Of a stretch of 64,000 nt of DNA, positions 1 through 10,850 are shown piece by piece (the stretch's first letter is position 1; every line of letters starts with the position of its first letter). The stretch is taken from positions 19,096,001-19,160,000 of the forward strand of contig OY992835.1 of the NCBI GenBank assembly GCA_963921425.1. Reading direction: 5' to 3'. The position numbers were made by a program, and so were the translations under genes. Origin of the DNA: Dryas octopetala. Taxonomy: Eukaryota > Streptophyta > Magnoliopsida > Rosales > Rosaceae. The notes beneath the pieces are model-generated. The model did no database searches. It was not told the origin of the DNA and saw nothing but the letters and a program-made list of their open reading frames with translations.

Positions 1-522
1 TTTTCTGGGTAAGTTACGTGAGAATTAAGAACGAGAAAATGAAAGAAATTTAATCACGATAAGAGACCCTGAAGGGACGGGATATGATATTAGTGAATAG
101 AAAACGACAAAATGAGTGAACGAACAAATGGGCCGAGTTGGCCAGGTGGAAAAGCTTGCATAAATCAGACCAAAGAAAACAAAAAATGAAAGTCTGAAGG
201 AAGAGTTTGCATAATTTACTCAAAAGAAAATGTTAAACCCAAAATGCATCAGAGTTGACAAGTCTAATACCTCAAAAGGACCGTCACTATGTGCATTCAC
301 TCACATGAGAAGGAGATGCTAGTGCCGATGACTTGACTAACGAAATGCATGCATACTATCTATCATAAGGAACAGAGTATATCCCCTTCAAGCTACATTG
401 GCAGTGGAGACAGCATTGTTGGGCCCCACAGGTGGGGTGCTGTGGAGTCTAATTTTTCCACCCAATTTAAGTGGCTTTCATTATGCCAGGTCACCCACAA
501 GTTGGAGAAGCTTCCATTTGTA

Positions 523-1641
523 GGAGGGTGTATTCAATTAGGATTTTAAATAACTTTGGTGAAATTAAAAAGTCTGGTGGTATTCAATCAAAACTTTTAA
601 AGAGTTTATAAAAGTCTGGTGGTATTCAATCAATATTTTTAAAAAGTCTATGGTATTCAATTAAGACTTTTAGAGAGTCTATAAAAGTGACATGGTATTC
701 AAAAAGTCATTGACTTTATTAAATGATAGACTTTAAAAGATTTTCATGGATTTTGTATTGTAAATTATGTTATATTAAAGTCAATAATTCTCCAGCGTTC
801 CCCCTGCAGATTTCAAAGGATTTCAAATATTAAAAAGCTATTAAAAAAGTGGTATTTATTTATTTTTTAAAGAGTAATGCTAAACCCCCTGATCTTATTT
901 TTTCACCTACCTCTTAATTTATTTTTTTCTAATTACTATATCCTCTTATATTAATTTTCTTTTTCTCTTATATTAATTTTCTTTTTTTCTTATATTTAAT
1001 TGACTTCTCATCCTGTGTTGGAACCAATAGCGTTGACACAATGCAATGTAACAGCAAGATATTCAAACCAACCACTTCACAGTCTTTAAGTACTTAACAA
1101 AATCACAAGATTATATATTCATAATTTGAGAAATAATATTACCACCACATCAGATAATGTTCTCAACCTGTCAATTCAATTAGACAAATTTTAACAATTA
1201 GTTAAAACACAATATTTGACAGTCTAACAACATAAAAACACAAAATTCAGAACACTTGCAATAAATTATGGAACAAAATAATTTAGGTCCCTACAATTCT
1301 AGCCCCAACTTTTTATATTGTTTGCAATATTAGGACAATTTATAACACATGCATCTCGGTCTTGAAGCTCATCCCCATTCTACTCACTCACGGAGGACAA
1401 AAAAATAAAAAACATATTGGAGAAATCCTAAAATAAATAATAAAAAATTATATCAAAGTTATTAGAAATCTATAAAAATCCTTCAAAATCTATGAGAAAA
1501 GTCAGGGAAACTCTAATAGAATTCTGTCAAAGTCTATGTGGAGTTTATAAAAGTCATTAAAAATCCATTAACTCTACCAAAGTCAATGACTTTTAAAAAC
1601 TCTACAAAAGTCCATTAAAATCTTAATTGAATACACCCCCC
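523..1641. mobile_element. Non-autonomous TIR DNA transposon, copy 1 (PIF/Harbinger-like by ends)
   Basis: The two ends are inverted copies of about 25 bp starting GGRGGGTGTATTCAATTA. The left end is flanked by GTA (520-522) and the right end by GTA (1642-1644), a 3-bp candidate target duplication. Subterminal repeats of the form GGTATTCAATYAA plus ACTTTTAAAGAGT recur four times near the left end, and the inverse occurs near the right end. The interior (750-1450) is AT-rich, with no transposase reading frame. A 3-bp TSD and a G-rich TIR suggest the PIF/Harbinger superfamily, but GTA is not the usual TWA target, so the assignment is tentative. Confidence 0.7.
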
Positions 1642-1649
1642 GTAGTGTC

Positions 1650-1860
1650 CGAGTGCCTCAAGCTGCCAATTTCAGACCCCAATTGACCAGAAATTCCATA
1701 CCCAAACAAGTTCAAGGAAACCATATTGAGGGCATTGTCATATATTGACAACATCTCCCATCGTAGGTCTCTTGCTAGGATCTTTATCAGTACATCTCAA
1801 AGCCACTAAAAGAACATCGACAACTTGTTCCACGACATTATAGAAGTTGGGGTTGTGACT
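1650..1860 (-). pseudogene. PEPR-like relic: kinase tail fused to first LRR
   Basis: Reading the minus strand from 1860 downward, the C-lobe end of a PEPR-type kinase (VALRCTDKDPSKRPTM) runs into a stop. It is followed at once by the first-LRR region (GISGQLG-EIGSL) in another frame. In a head-to-tail array this is the tail of one receptor joined to the head of the next, with everything between deleted. The right end of the TIR element abuts the LRR part. It cannot encode a receptor. The same relic lies at 31463-31670. Confidence 0.8.
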
Positions 1861-2130
1861 TAAGGAGAGATGTAATAGACTCTGAAAGAGACTGGAATAA
1901 AAGATACTTGGTGAAAGAAAAAAATGAGAACTTACTCAAAAGAAAGGACAAAATAATGGTAGTTCAATAGAAAGGTTTGCTTAATTTACTCAAAAGAAAA
2001 TGGCAAAATGAGAGTAAATATGATGGAAAAGTTTGCATGATTAACTCAAAAGAAAATGACAAAATGAGAGTAAGCCTAATGGAAAAGTCGGCATTATTCA
2101 CTCAAAAGAAAATGTTAGACCCAAAATACA
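1860..2130. repeat. Degenerate ~56-bp tandem repeat
   Basis: About four imperfect copies of a unit containing GGAAAAGTTTGCATAATTTA, CTCAAAAGAAAATG and AAAATGAGAGTAAG. The same unit occurs at 31670-31930 and, less regularly, at 58980-59280 and at 130-250. Small reading frames across it are repeat translations, not genes. Confidence 0.6.
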
Positions 2131-2976
2131 TGGTTGTGGGTCCCACCTCATGTGAGAGGTGCCCCACTGGGGCACGCCCCATACAAGATTTATCCCTGCC
2201 ACTACTTCAAAAATCATGTTCCCATTGGGTGGTTTCCCGCTAGAACAGTTTCAAATCAATTTTTTCAATGTAACTATTTCAATAAGTAGCCATACGTAAA
2301 CACAGTTCTCTCTTGTTCATTGTTTTTTTTTTCACTTTTTATTTATGTCTTCACACCCTATATCAAGGAAAACATGAAAATATTGTGATTTCCTAAGTTT
2401 TCACATCCTAGCTACTAAACTTTATGCCAGGAAATATAGAACAACCTTCAGATGATTGGTTGAAATATATAAGTGAATTAATTAAACCTATATAGATTAA
2501 CATGTAAGGTGGCAAGATGTCCATAAAGATCGGCATTCCTAATTGTGATGTACAAGCAATTTATAAGTAAGGAAAGCATAAAAATTACCAATCATAAAAG
2601 GAACAACAACATACACAAGTCACAAGAAACACTTATATCGCCAGAAACCCAGATGGAAAAAATGAAGCAACTTATGTTCCAACAAGCGCCCCATAAATGA
2701 AAAGCAAGAAGCTGATGCATTTGACTCGCTGACATTAGATAACAGAGTTCTGAAAACATGAATGGTTGAAGGTGACCAGAGGCATTAGCAATTAATCAGG
2801 TTGGTGACTTCAGGAGAGTCCATGCCAGCACTCAGGTACATGCTTGAACACATTTAAACATACGGTCCTCCGCTACCTTAGTGTCCTAATTAATGCTTGC
2901 AGTTCAATGAATATATAAAAGCTGTGCATAAAAAACAAAACGGAAGATCAACCATAACAAAATTCTAAAAGGATAT

Positions 2977-3059
2977 TGCATTCTCATTCGTACAAAATCA
3001 GGACTGGTGATAACAGCACCCTGCAAATTGTGGTGTATATTGGTGGCCCTGTTTAAATC
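2977..3059 (-). pseudogene. Relic RRM exon, copy 1
   Basis: On the minus strand a ...ATGCAG acceptor is followed by an 83-nt exon encoding RATNIHHNLQGAVI and ending ...CA|ATATCCTTTT. It is the counterpart of the exon at 62072-62154 of the RRM gene (also 83 nt), with the same U12-type 5' splice site. The neighbouring RRM exons are missing here, so it is a relic. Amino-acid changes against the functional copy (for example ITSPDF for IPSSGS) suit relaxed constraint. Confidence 0.8.
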
Positions 3060-3255
3060 CTGCATTTGGTTATGCATAAATCCTTTAAGCAAATATAGAA
3101 CAAGGCCAGGTACTCAGAATTTGATTGTGATTCCAAGAGTCCATATGGAACAGTCCAGTGGTAAATCCAGCTGCTTGCAAGGGCCATCCGGTCATCCCAG
3201 GTTTGAGCCTAACCAGTGTCCCTTAAATTGCCTAGGAAAAAGAAAGTGACTCAAG

Positions 3256-3590
3256 CAACTTGTAAAGCAATTGAACTCACAACATATATTAGATATCTGA
3301 TAAGTCAACCACCAAGAAATAATATATGATAACTGTGAGAATATGGAGTGTGTCCTCCCACCTTGAAAATTATAGCCTTGTATAAGTGCTTATACGGATC
3401 TTAGGCCTCTCCTATTGCCTATTAGTTTTGGGTTAAACGCTCTAATTCCTTCATGGTACCAGGGTCAGGAGACCTATGTGCTCCACGTCAACCAATGAAC
3501 AGATTACAGAAAATTTTATATCTTACTTAATCAATATGAAGTTAATTTGATTTTCAGAGGCTTAAACTGGTAAATATTTATTGTAGTGTT
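3256..3590. other. Spacer left of the Gypsy element, no gene seen
   Basis: AT-rich sequence resembling intronic sequence of the RRM gene at its left end; no coding signal. It is deleted from the second unit, where S joins PEPR 3' flank at about 33003 through the shared bases CAA. It ends with GTGTT (3586-3590), the left target duplication of the Gypsy insertion. Confidence 0.6.
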
Positions 3591-4653
3591 TGTTTGTGGG
3601 AAAATCCACATCAATCCGAACAGCCAGTCACAGCTCGACACGTGGCTGGTCAAACATCCACCTCGGAGTCAATTCTCAGTGGTCAAACTTTGACTTCCAC
3701 GTCATCATTGATCAGCACTTCCTCTATCAGCTCAGACCGGATCTCCACACCGCCCCTCCTTGTTCGGTCCGAACCGAACCGATGATCTTCCATGGGATCG
3801 AGTGTCCATCTCCCCACGATCATCCCGGCTCGGCTCGGCTCGGCACAAGAGATGGCTTCCTTCCGAGTTCTGGCGTCGACCAGTTAGGGCTCGGAAAGAC
3901 TCCAATCTATGGACCGGCTCGGCCTGGAATCCCATGTCCGATCCGACCACATATGGACTTCGTGTCTTCGCATGGGAACGTGTGTTCGTATCGGCTCGGC
4001 TCGGCTCTCCGCCGCCATTCCCAGGAAGATCACGCCAGGATGTACAACCACACTTAAATGCACCTGACACATTCTTCTGACAGATAGAATATCAGGCCTG
4101 CATTCATGAATGTTGGAGCAGTCTATCTGAACCCTCCAACCTTGCATTTAATGGAGCATTCAATGCAGCATTGAATGCTGAGGAAGCAAGCAGCTGAGCA
4201 TGCAACTAGGTCTGACCAGGTGCGTGGGTCTCTGGCAACCATTCATTCACATGCAGGTATCTTACTCATTAAGGTTTCCTTTGCTTATATATACCAAGTC
4301 ATATGTGCAAAATGAGGCATCGGGTAAGCTACGGATATACAGGAAAAACACTTGCATTCCCATCCACAAAAGAGCCTACCTAACTTGCTGAGAATAACCC
4401 AGAACATTTGCCTTGTTCTTCCCATTCTCCCAAGTTCTTCCTTTGTTCTTCCTTATCCACCATCAAACATCACCACTGATTTCATCATCGGAGTGTGTTT
4501 GGCTGGTACCACACCGGTCCATCTCCTTTGATCTTGTTTTTGTCTGCAGGAAGATCTCAACCAGTATCCACTTCATCATCCAGCGAAGCACCTGATCAGC
4601 CAGATCATCTTATCTAAGTTGTTGCATCTACCCTACGAGAATTTGCATCAACA
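3591..4653 (+). repeat. 5' LTR of the Gypsy element
   Basis: 1063 bp, starting TGTTTGTGGG and ending GCATCAACA. It differs from the 3' LTR (14957-16019) by a single base in my reading. It contains runs of GGCTCG around 3825-3845 and 3985-4005, and a TATA box near 4286. Short reading frames in the LTR are not considered genes. Confidence 0.95.
4286..4293 (+). promoter_or_regulatory. TATA box of the 5' LTR
   Basis: TATATATA, about 370 bp before the LTR end and 450 bp before the gag ATG; the probable core promoter for the genomic RNA. The identical site in the 3' LTR (15652-15659) points outward toward 16020 and could drive read-through RNA antisense to PEPR gene A. Confidence 0.55.
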
Positions 4654-4656
4654 GAT

Positions 4657-4674
4657 TGGCGCCGTCTGTGGGAA
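4657..4674 (+). other. Primer-binding site of the Gypsy element
   Basis: TGGCGCCGTCTGTGGGAA lies 3 bp after the 5' LTR. Its first nine bases are complementary to the acceptor end of plant tRNA-Asp; the rest diverges. The tRNA assignment is from memory and tentative. Confidence 0.7.
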
Positions 4675-4737
4675 GATCGACTTCAGCCGTTGTGCTCATC
4701 ACTGCAAGCGCTGAGCTCTTCCTTCAAACAAGTCATC

Positions 4738-7700
4738 ATGGCTACCGTCTATCGGGACACCAGTTCTTCTTCAGGAGCGTCTCAGAATGATGAACAACAT
4801 CAGCCTGAGACACCTGAGAAAACGAGGGGAGCACAACTCCCCAGAACACCAAAGTCCAAAGGCTCCTCCAAAATCCGAGCCGCTCACAAACTCCTTAAGG
4901 AGAGTCAGCGACACCTGGCCGCTGAGAATGCACTCCTGAAGCAGAATAACGAGCTGCTCGCAAAACAGGCCGAGCTGGCCGGGGAACTTGCACGCCATCG
5001 TGCTCAGCTCGAGAACAGTGGGGGATCGGGTTTCCGATCGCGCCGGACCCGAACCGAGCAGGAGGTCCTTTCACCGTCTCCTTCTCGGCAAAGCATTCCT
5101 GCCGAGCCGAACGACCAGACCGATCGGCAGGATTCTGATTACGTCTTCCCGGGCTTCGGAGACATGCCCCCGGCCGAACAGGCCGAATGCCTGAACGCCC
5201 ACCGTCTTCTTCAGCAAAAACAGGCGGCTTTCGGGAAGCATGCCCCCAGGAACTCGGGCGGAAACCGTGCCGACCCGAATACAAACCGACGACCCCCGGC
5301 CCAATCAAGATTGGGGGCCAACAGTCCGGCCGGTTCAACTGAAACCAGGGGCCCGATTCGGGATAGACTCGGCCCTATCGCCAACCAGGATCCTTCCCCA
5401 TCAGGAGCTCACTCGGGGAGGCGATCAGTGAGCGACCGACTGGGATCTACCATGATCATGTCCGATCGGCAACCGGCGAGCGAAAGGCTCACTCGTCAGC
5501 CGGTGAGTGAGAGACTCGGCAACCGGGCCGAGTGCTCAGGAGAGAATGTGGCCGAGCCGACCCCACCCAATGTGGAAAATCTTGTTCGGACTTTGGTCCA
5601 GGACCAAATCCGAAGCGTCCACGATCGGCTCGGACATGTCGAGGTCTCCAGGGGGTACACTGGTAGGGCCGACCACGGAGAGGAACTCCCCCTCCCGTAC
5701 ACCAGCAGAATTATGGATGCTGAGGTCTCTCGTGACACCAAGCCCCCCAAGATGGACCAGTATGACGGGACCAAGGATCCCTACGACCATCTTGACAGCT
5801 TCAGATACGCCATGGAGGCCCGCCAGGCATCTGAAGCCACGAAGTGCAGAATCTTCCCTTCGACCTTGAAGGGCTCGGCTCGGAGTTGGTTCCGAACCCT
5901 CCAACCGAACTCCATCGACTCTTTCCCCGACCTCCGGAGAGCCTTCCTGGCGAGATATCGGGTTGTATCCGAACGACTCTACAACTTGAACGATATGTCG
6001 CTCATCAAACAGCAGGAAGGGGAGAGCCTCAAGGCCTATCTAATCCGCTTCAACATCGAATACACGAAGTGCGACGATTGCGACGATAGGTCAGCTAAGA
6101 ATGCCCTCATGCAGGGTCTGCACGCCGGGGGACTCCGCTCCCACCTAATGAGGAATCCTCCCTACACTTACGATGAGCTTTCTGCCGAAGCCACTAAGTG
6201 GGCGCGGGCTGAGGAGTGGGATGCCCAGGTGGAGGCCCTGAATCCCAGGCCGACCTCGGCCAAGAGGAAGGAGGGAGAGGTCGCAAGTCCCAAACCCCAG
6301 GTCCAACCCAAGAAGACCAGGACCGAGGAGCCACGCCAACTTCTGGGCAAGGGACCCAAGTTTGTCCAGTACACGGAGTACACTCCCCTCAACGCCGGTC
6401 TGGAGACAATCTACTCCAAGGTCAAGGATCAACTCCCAGTCGCGAGGGAGATCAAGGGACCACCCCCGGACAAAATCAAGGAGGGCGTCTTCTGCAAATA
6501 CCATTCCAATCACGGCCACGTCACGGGTGATTGCTACGCCCTCCGCGACGGGATTGAGACTCTTGCCCGGGCGGGTAAGATCAATCAATTCCTGGCCGGT
6601 GGGCCTAGGGTGCCCAAGGCCGCGCCGAAGAAGCCCACCAACACCATCGAGGTCCAGGATGCTGCCATCGGATCAATCGGCGGGGGACCGACCTTCGTGG
6701 GAAGCTCTAACCGATCCCAGAAGGAGTATGTCAGACAGGCGGCTCAAGCTCACGAGTCCCTGTCGATCCAGGCAGATCAGCCCAACACTTCAAAAAGACA
6801 GCGGAAGGACTGGGCGCCGGTCACCTTTGAGCCGAACGAGGCAAACGAGATCATCTTCCCCCACTATGATCCGGTCGTCATAGTGGCTGAGGTGGCCGGA
6901 ACAACCGTCGCGCGTTCCTTCGTCGATGGAGGGAGCTCAGTCAACATCCTCTACCACTCTGCGTTCGCGCAGATGGGCATCGGCGAGGATAAGCTGGAGA
7001 CCGATACACCTGCCTTGGTCGGGTTCGGGGGAGAAGTGGTTCAACCCCTCGGACACATCTACCTTCCCCTTTCGCTCGGGAAGGGGCCGATCAAGAAGAC
7101 CTGCATGACGTACTTCATTGTCGTCAAGCGGCCGTCAGCCTACAACATCATTCTGGGCAGACCGGCTCTGGTCGACCTTGACTGCATCGTCCATTACGCC
7201 AACCTCCTCATCAAATGTCCGGTGGGCGACGACTGCATTGTCATTCAGGGAGACCAGTGCTCGGCTCGGTCATGCTACGCCGCTTCGATCAAGCAGAAGG
7301 GTCAGCTGCCGAACTCGCAGGAGCTTGACTCCATCGCCGATTCGGGCAGGTGGCCGAGGGCGGAGACATTCGACTTCACTTCCGAGCCGAGCTCAGATTC
7401 TCGGCCCCTCCCCGCCGAGGCTTGGGAAGAAGTGCCGATCTCGGCCGAGACACCGGATCGGCTCGTCCGAGTGGGGACTCAGATCAGCCCCGAGCAGCGC
7501 TCCGCCATAATTGACTTCCTCCGTGCCAACGCGGAAGTGTTCGCCTGGTCTTACGATGACATGCCAGGCATATCGTCTGACGTGATCACCCACAGGCTGA
7601 ATACTGACCCGGGATGCAAACCGGTCCGTCAGAAGAGGAGGTCATACGATCCGGTTCGATACGCCGCCATGGCTGAAGAGGTAACCAAGTTGCAAAACAA

Positions 7701-10677
7701 CGGGTTCATCCGGGAGGTCAACTACCCCGACTGGCTCGCCAACGTGGTCATGGTGAAAAAGAACAACGGGAAGTGGAGGATGTGCGTGGACTTCACCGAT
7801 CTGAACAGGGCTTGTCCCAAGGATAGTTTTCCCTTGCCCAGAATAGATCAGCTCGTCGATGCAACAGCAGGACATCAGCTCCTCAGTTTCATGGACGCCT
7901 ACTCTGGATACAACCAGATCCTGATGCACAAGTCCGACCAGGAAGGCACATCTTTCATAACTGATCGCGGCATGTACTGCTACAAGGTCATGCCCTTCGG
8001 CCTCAAAAACGCCGGAGCCACCTATCAAAGGCTGGTCAACCACATGTTCCGTTCTTCCATCGGCAAATCCGTAGAGGTTTACGTGGATGACATGCTGGTC
8101 AAGAGCATCAAGGCGGACGATCACGTCAAGGACCTCTCAGACATGTTCGGAGTCCTGAAGGAGTATCAGATGCGGCTGAACCCAGCCAAATGTGTCTTTG
8201 GGGTTCGGTCAGGAAAGTTCCTGGGCTACCTGGTCAGCCAACGGGGGATTGAAGCCAATCCGGAGAAGATCCAGGCTTTGATCAACATGAAGCCCCCAAG
8301 GACACGCAAGGAAATCCAGAGTCTGACTGGAAGAGTTGCCGCCCTGAACCGGTTCATCTCAAAATCTACTGACCGGTGCCTCCCTTTCTTCAAAGCCTTA
8401 AGGGGAGCAGGGAAGAGCATAGAATGGACCCCCCAATGCGAGCAGGCCTTTCAAGATTTGAAAAGGCACATGGGGGAACCTCCCATCTTATCCAAACCAG
8501 AGGAAGGTGAAGAACTTTTTCTCTACCTCTCTGTCTCTGACTCGGCTCTCAGCTCAGTTCTAGTGAGAGAGGTCGGCGGTGTACAACACCCCGTCTTCTA
8601 TACGAGCCGAGCCCTCGCCGATGCCGAGACCAGGTATCCAAAATTCGAGAAAATGGCTCTCGCCCTGGTCAGCTCGGCTCGGAAATTAAGGCCCTACTTC
8701 CAGGCTCATTCCATCGTTGTCTTGACGGACCAGCCGCTCAGACAAATCCTGGCAAAACCAGAGACTTCGGGTCGGCTCATCAAATGGTCAATCGAGCTCG
8801 GCGAGTTTGACATCATCTACCGTCCCAGGACGGCCATCAAAGGTCAGGCCATGTCGGACTTCATCTGTGAGTCGACCACCTCGACGGAGGATCCACCACG
8901 CACCGACGCTATGACAACAGCAGCCGATCCGAACACAATCGGCGAACGCGGCCAGGTTGATCTCCTCACCTGGACCCTCTATGTGGACGGATCTTCCAAC
9001 GCCATGGGAAGCGGAGCCGGGCTTGTTCTGATCTCCCCAGAACAAGTTGTGATGGAGTATGCTCTTCGCTTCAGATTTCAAGCATCAAACAATGAAGCAG
9101 AGTATGAGGCACTCATCGCCGGGCTCAGATTGGCAAAGGAGCTCGGCGCGACCAAACTAAACATCTTCAGCGACTCTCAGCTAATCGTCAATCAGATTCT
9201 GGGAGAGTATGAGACTCGAGAGCCCAGCATGACTGCTTACCTCGAGAAGACTCGTCTGCTACTTGGGAACTTCCACGAATACAAAATATCCCAAATCCCG
9301 AGGGCAGAAAATTGCAGGGCCGACGCCTTGGCACGCCTGGCCTCGGCCACAGACACCGGATCCGCCAGGCATGTTCCAGTCGAAATCCTGGACAGACCTA
9401 GCACCGCCGAAACCGAGGCCGCAATTATGCAGACCGAGGCCGAGCCGAACTGGATGACGCCGATCATCAGCTACTTGGTCTCCGGGATCCTTCCCCCGGA
9501 GAGGGATAAAGCACGTCTCATCAAAACGAGGTCGGCTCGGTTCAGCATGATCGATGGTCAGCTCTACAAGAGGAGTTTCTCCCTGCCTTACTTACGGTGT
9601 GTCACTCCCCAAGAAGGTCAGGATGTGCTGAGAGAAATCCACGAGGGGATATGCGGAAACCACTCTGGAGGAAGAGCCCTCGCCTACAAGACGATCAGAC
9701 AGGGTTACTTCTGGCCAACACTGAACAAGGACGCAGATCATCTGTCTCGCGCTTGTATCAAATGCCAGCAATTTTCCGCGGTTCCCCATCAACCTCCCCA
9801 GTTGCTGACCTCCATATCCAGCCCCTGGCCGTTCGCGCAGTGGGGACTCGATCTGATCGGCCCTATGCCGAAGGCAAAAGGGCAAGTCACCATGGCAGTG
9901 GTAGCAGTCGACTACTTCACCAAATGGGCCGAGGCCGAGCCCCTAGCCACAACCACAGCCGAACGGATGGAGACCTTCGTCTGGAAGAACATCATTTGCC
10001 GGTTCGGCATGCCGCACACCATCATTGCGGACAATGGCAAGCAGTTCGACTGCAAGAAATTCAGGAGTTTTTGTTCACGTCTGAACATCAACTTGCGCTT
10101 CACCGCGCCTTACCATCCGCAGTCGAACGGACAGGTCGAGGCCATCAACAAGATCATCAAGAAAACCCTCAAGACTAAACTAGATAATGGTAAGGGAAAT
10201 TGGCCTGAACTCCTGCCAGAGGTGCTTTGGTCTTATCGAACTTCCTATCGCAACTCGACGAAGGAAACACCCTATGCATTGGCGTTCGGAACTGACGCCG
10301 TCGTCCCGGTCGAAATGGGGACTCCTTCATTCCGGACCGGCACATACAATCCCGAGACCAATGACACCGGACTTCGGCTCGGCCTGGACATGGTCGAGGA
10401 GAGGCGAACCGACGCCAATCTCTGCCGAGCCGCCTACCAACAGAGGGTAGCCAAGTACTACAATCAAAGGGTCAGACCCAGAAGCTTCGGATTGGGCAAT
10501 CTCGTCATGAAAAAGAATCCCCTTGCCATCAAAGAGAGCTCATTCGATCCGAACTGGACCGGACCATACAGAATCACGGGCATAGTCAAGCCCGGCACTT
10601 ACAACTTGGCCACTCTGGCTGGTAAGCCTCTCAAGCATAGCTGGAACGCTGAACACTTGAAGACTTATTACCAGTAA
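4738..10677 (+). CDS. Gypsy (Tat) gag-pol polyprotein
   Basis: About 1979 residues in one frame without stops. The frame is open upstream of 4690, but the first ATG is at 4738. Domain order: Ser/Pro/Arg-rich N-terminus with a short coiled-coil-like stretch; retrotransposon Gag domain about 340-500; zinc-knuckle-like CX2H...C at 586-599; aspartic protease with D730 in FVDGGSS; reverse transcriptase about 960-1130 with YVDD at 1115-1118; Gypsy-type RNase H about 1200-1320; a second RNase H of the archaeal-like kind about 1412-1545 starting LYVDGSSN; integrase HHCC zinc finger about 1634-1681; integrase core from about 1697 with D, D (IIADNGK) and E (NGQVEAIN). The double RNase H is characteristic of Tat elements. 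The gene looks competent; there is no env-like domain. Confidence 0.95.
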   Translation: MATVYRDTSSSSGASQNDEQHQPETPEKTRGAQLPRTPKSKGSSKIRAAHKLLKESQRHLAAENALLKQNNELLAKQAELAGELARHRAQLENSGGSGFRSRRTRTEQEVLSPSPSRQSIPAEPNDQTDRQDSDYVFPGFGDMPPAEQAECLNAHRLLQQKQAAFGKHAPRNSGGNRADPNTNRRPPAQSRLGANSPAGSTETRGPIRDRLGPIANQDPSPSGAHSGRRSVSDRLGSTMIMSDRQPASERLTRQPVSERLGNRAECSGENVAEPTPPNVENLVRTLVQDQIRSVHDRLGHVEVSRGYTGRADHGEELPLPYTSRIMDAEVSRDTKPPKMDQYDGTKDPYDHLDSFRYAMEARQASEATKCRIFPSTLKGSARSWFRTLQPNSIDSFPDLRRAFLARYRVVSERLYNLNDMSLIKQQEGESLKAYLIRFNIEYTKCDDCDDRSAKNALMQGLHAGGLRSHLMRNPPYTYDELSAEATKWARAEEWDAQVEALNPRPTSAKRKEGEVASPKPQVQPKKTRTEEPRQLLGKGPKFVQYTEYTPLNAGLETIYSKVKDQLPVAREIKGPPPDKIKEGVFCKYHSNHGHVTGDCYALRDGIETLARAGKINQFLAGGPRVPKAAPKKPTNTIEVQDAAIGSIGGGPTFVGSSNRSQKEYVRQAAQAHESLSIQADQPNTSKRQRKDWAPVTFEPNEANEIIFPHYDPVVIVAEVAGTTVARSFVDGGSSVNILYHSAFAQMGIGEDKLETDTPALVGFGGEVVQPLGHIYLPLSLGKGPIKKTCMTYFIVVKRPSAYNIILGRPALVDLDCIVHYANLLIKCPVGDDCIVIQGDQCSARSCYAASIKQKGQLPNSQELDSIADSGRWPRAETFDFTSEPSSDSRPLPAEAWEEVPISAETPDRLVRVGTQISPEQRSAIIDFLRANAEVFAWSYDDMPGISSDVITHRLNTDPGCKPVRQKRRSYDPVRYAAMAEEVTKLQNNGFIREVNYPDWLANVVMVKKNNGKWRMCVDFTDLNRACPKDSFPLPRIDQLVDATAGHQLLSFMDAYSGYNQILMHKSDQEGTSFITDRGMYCYKVMPFGLKNAGATYQRLVNHMFRSSIGKSVEVYVDDMLVKSIKADDHVKDLSDMFGVLKEYQMRLNPAKCVFGVRSGKFLGYLVSQRGIEANPEKIQALINMKPPRTRKEIQSLTGRVAALNRFISKSTDRCLPFFKALRGAGKSIEWTPQCEQAFQDLKRHMGEPPILSKPEEGEELFLYLSVSDSALSSVLVREVGGVQHPVFYTSRALADAETRYPKFEKMALALVSSARKLRPYFQAHSIVVLTDQPLRQILAKPETSGRLIKWSIELGEFDIIYRPRTAIKGQAMSDFICESTTSTEDPPRTDAMTTAADPNTIGERGQVDLLTWTLYVDGSSNAMGSGAGLVLISPEQVVMEYALRFRFQASNNEAEYEALIAGLRLAKELGATKLNIFSDSQLIVNQILGEYETREPSMTAYLEKTRLLLGNFHEYKISQIPRAENCRADALARLASATDTGSARHVPVEILDRPSTAETEAAIMQTEAEPNWMTPIISYLVSGILPPERDKARLIKTRSARFSMIDGQLYKRSFSLPYLRCVTPQEGQDVLREIHEGICGNHSGGRALAYKTIRQGYFWPTLNKDADHLSRACIKCQQFSAVPHQPPQLLTSISSPWPFAQWGLDLIGPMPKAKGQVTMAVVAVDYFTKWAEAEPLATTTAERMETFVWKNIICRFGMPHTIIADNGKQFDCKKFRSFCSRLNINLRFTAPYHPQSNGQVEAINKIIKKTLKTKLDNGKGNWPELLPEVLWSYRTSYRNSTKETPYALAFGTDAVVPVEMGTPSFRTGTYNPETNDTGLRLGLDMVEERRTDANLCRAAYQQRVAKYYNQRVRPRSFGLGNLVMKKNPLAIKESSFDPNWTGPYRITGIVKPGTYNLATLAGKPLKHSWNAEHLKTYYQ

Positions 10678-10850
10678 AAATGTAGTTAGGGTCGGGGACT
10701 GTCCGACCTAACACCCATTCCAATCAATGAAAGGATAAACACATTTCTACTCATTTTCCTACTTATTTTTCGAAGCAAACACTGGGGACTCCACTCCTAT
10801 ACACTTCTAACAAAGAGGAAAGATCTAAGTGTTTCCTTCGAAAAAAATAG
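10678..10850 (+). other. Post-pol spacer with polypurine-like site
   Basis: Short non-coding stretch after the pol stop. It contains ACTGGGGACTCCAC near 10783, closely resembling the tract just before the 3' LTR (TTGGGGGACTCC), so it may be a second, internal polypurine tract. Confidence 0.4.

Larger units (their letters stand above)
1..3255. repeat. Segment S, copy 1: degraded duplicate of the RRM gene 3' region
   Basis: Repeated almost base for base at 29820-33003. Both copies are rearranged, shortened versions of the 3' half and downstream flank of the RNA-binding-protein gene at 61316-64000. Stretches near 250-400, 1860-2650 and 2900-3330 resemble 61150-61340, 59000-61000 and 62030-63330, and an 83-nt exon is still recognisable. 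A TIR element (523-1641) and a PEPR relic (1650-1860) sit inside both copies, so they predate the duplication. Copy 1 holds a GC-richer stretch around 2125-2185 that is replaced by other sequence in copy 2. No intact gene was found. Position 1 is not a natural boundary; the repeat may extend left of the window. Confidence 0.9.

Noticed and set aside
3590..4080. LTR reading frames of 87-155 residues (also at 14803-15513)
   Set aside because: No domain, overlapping on both strands, identical in both LTRs; chance frames in GC-rich LTR sequence.
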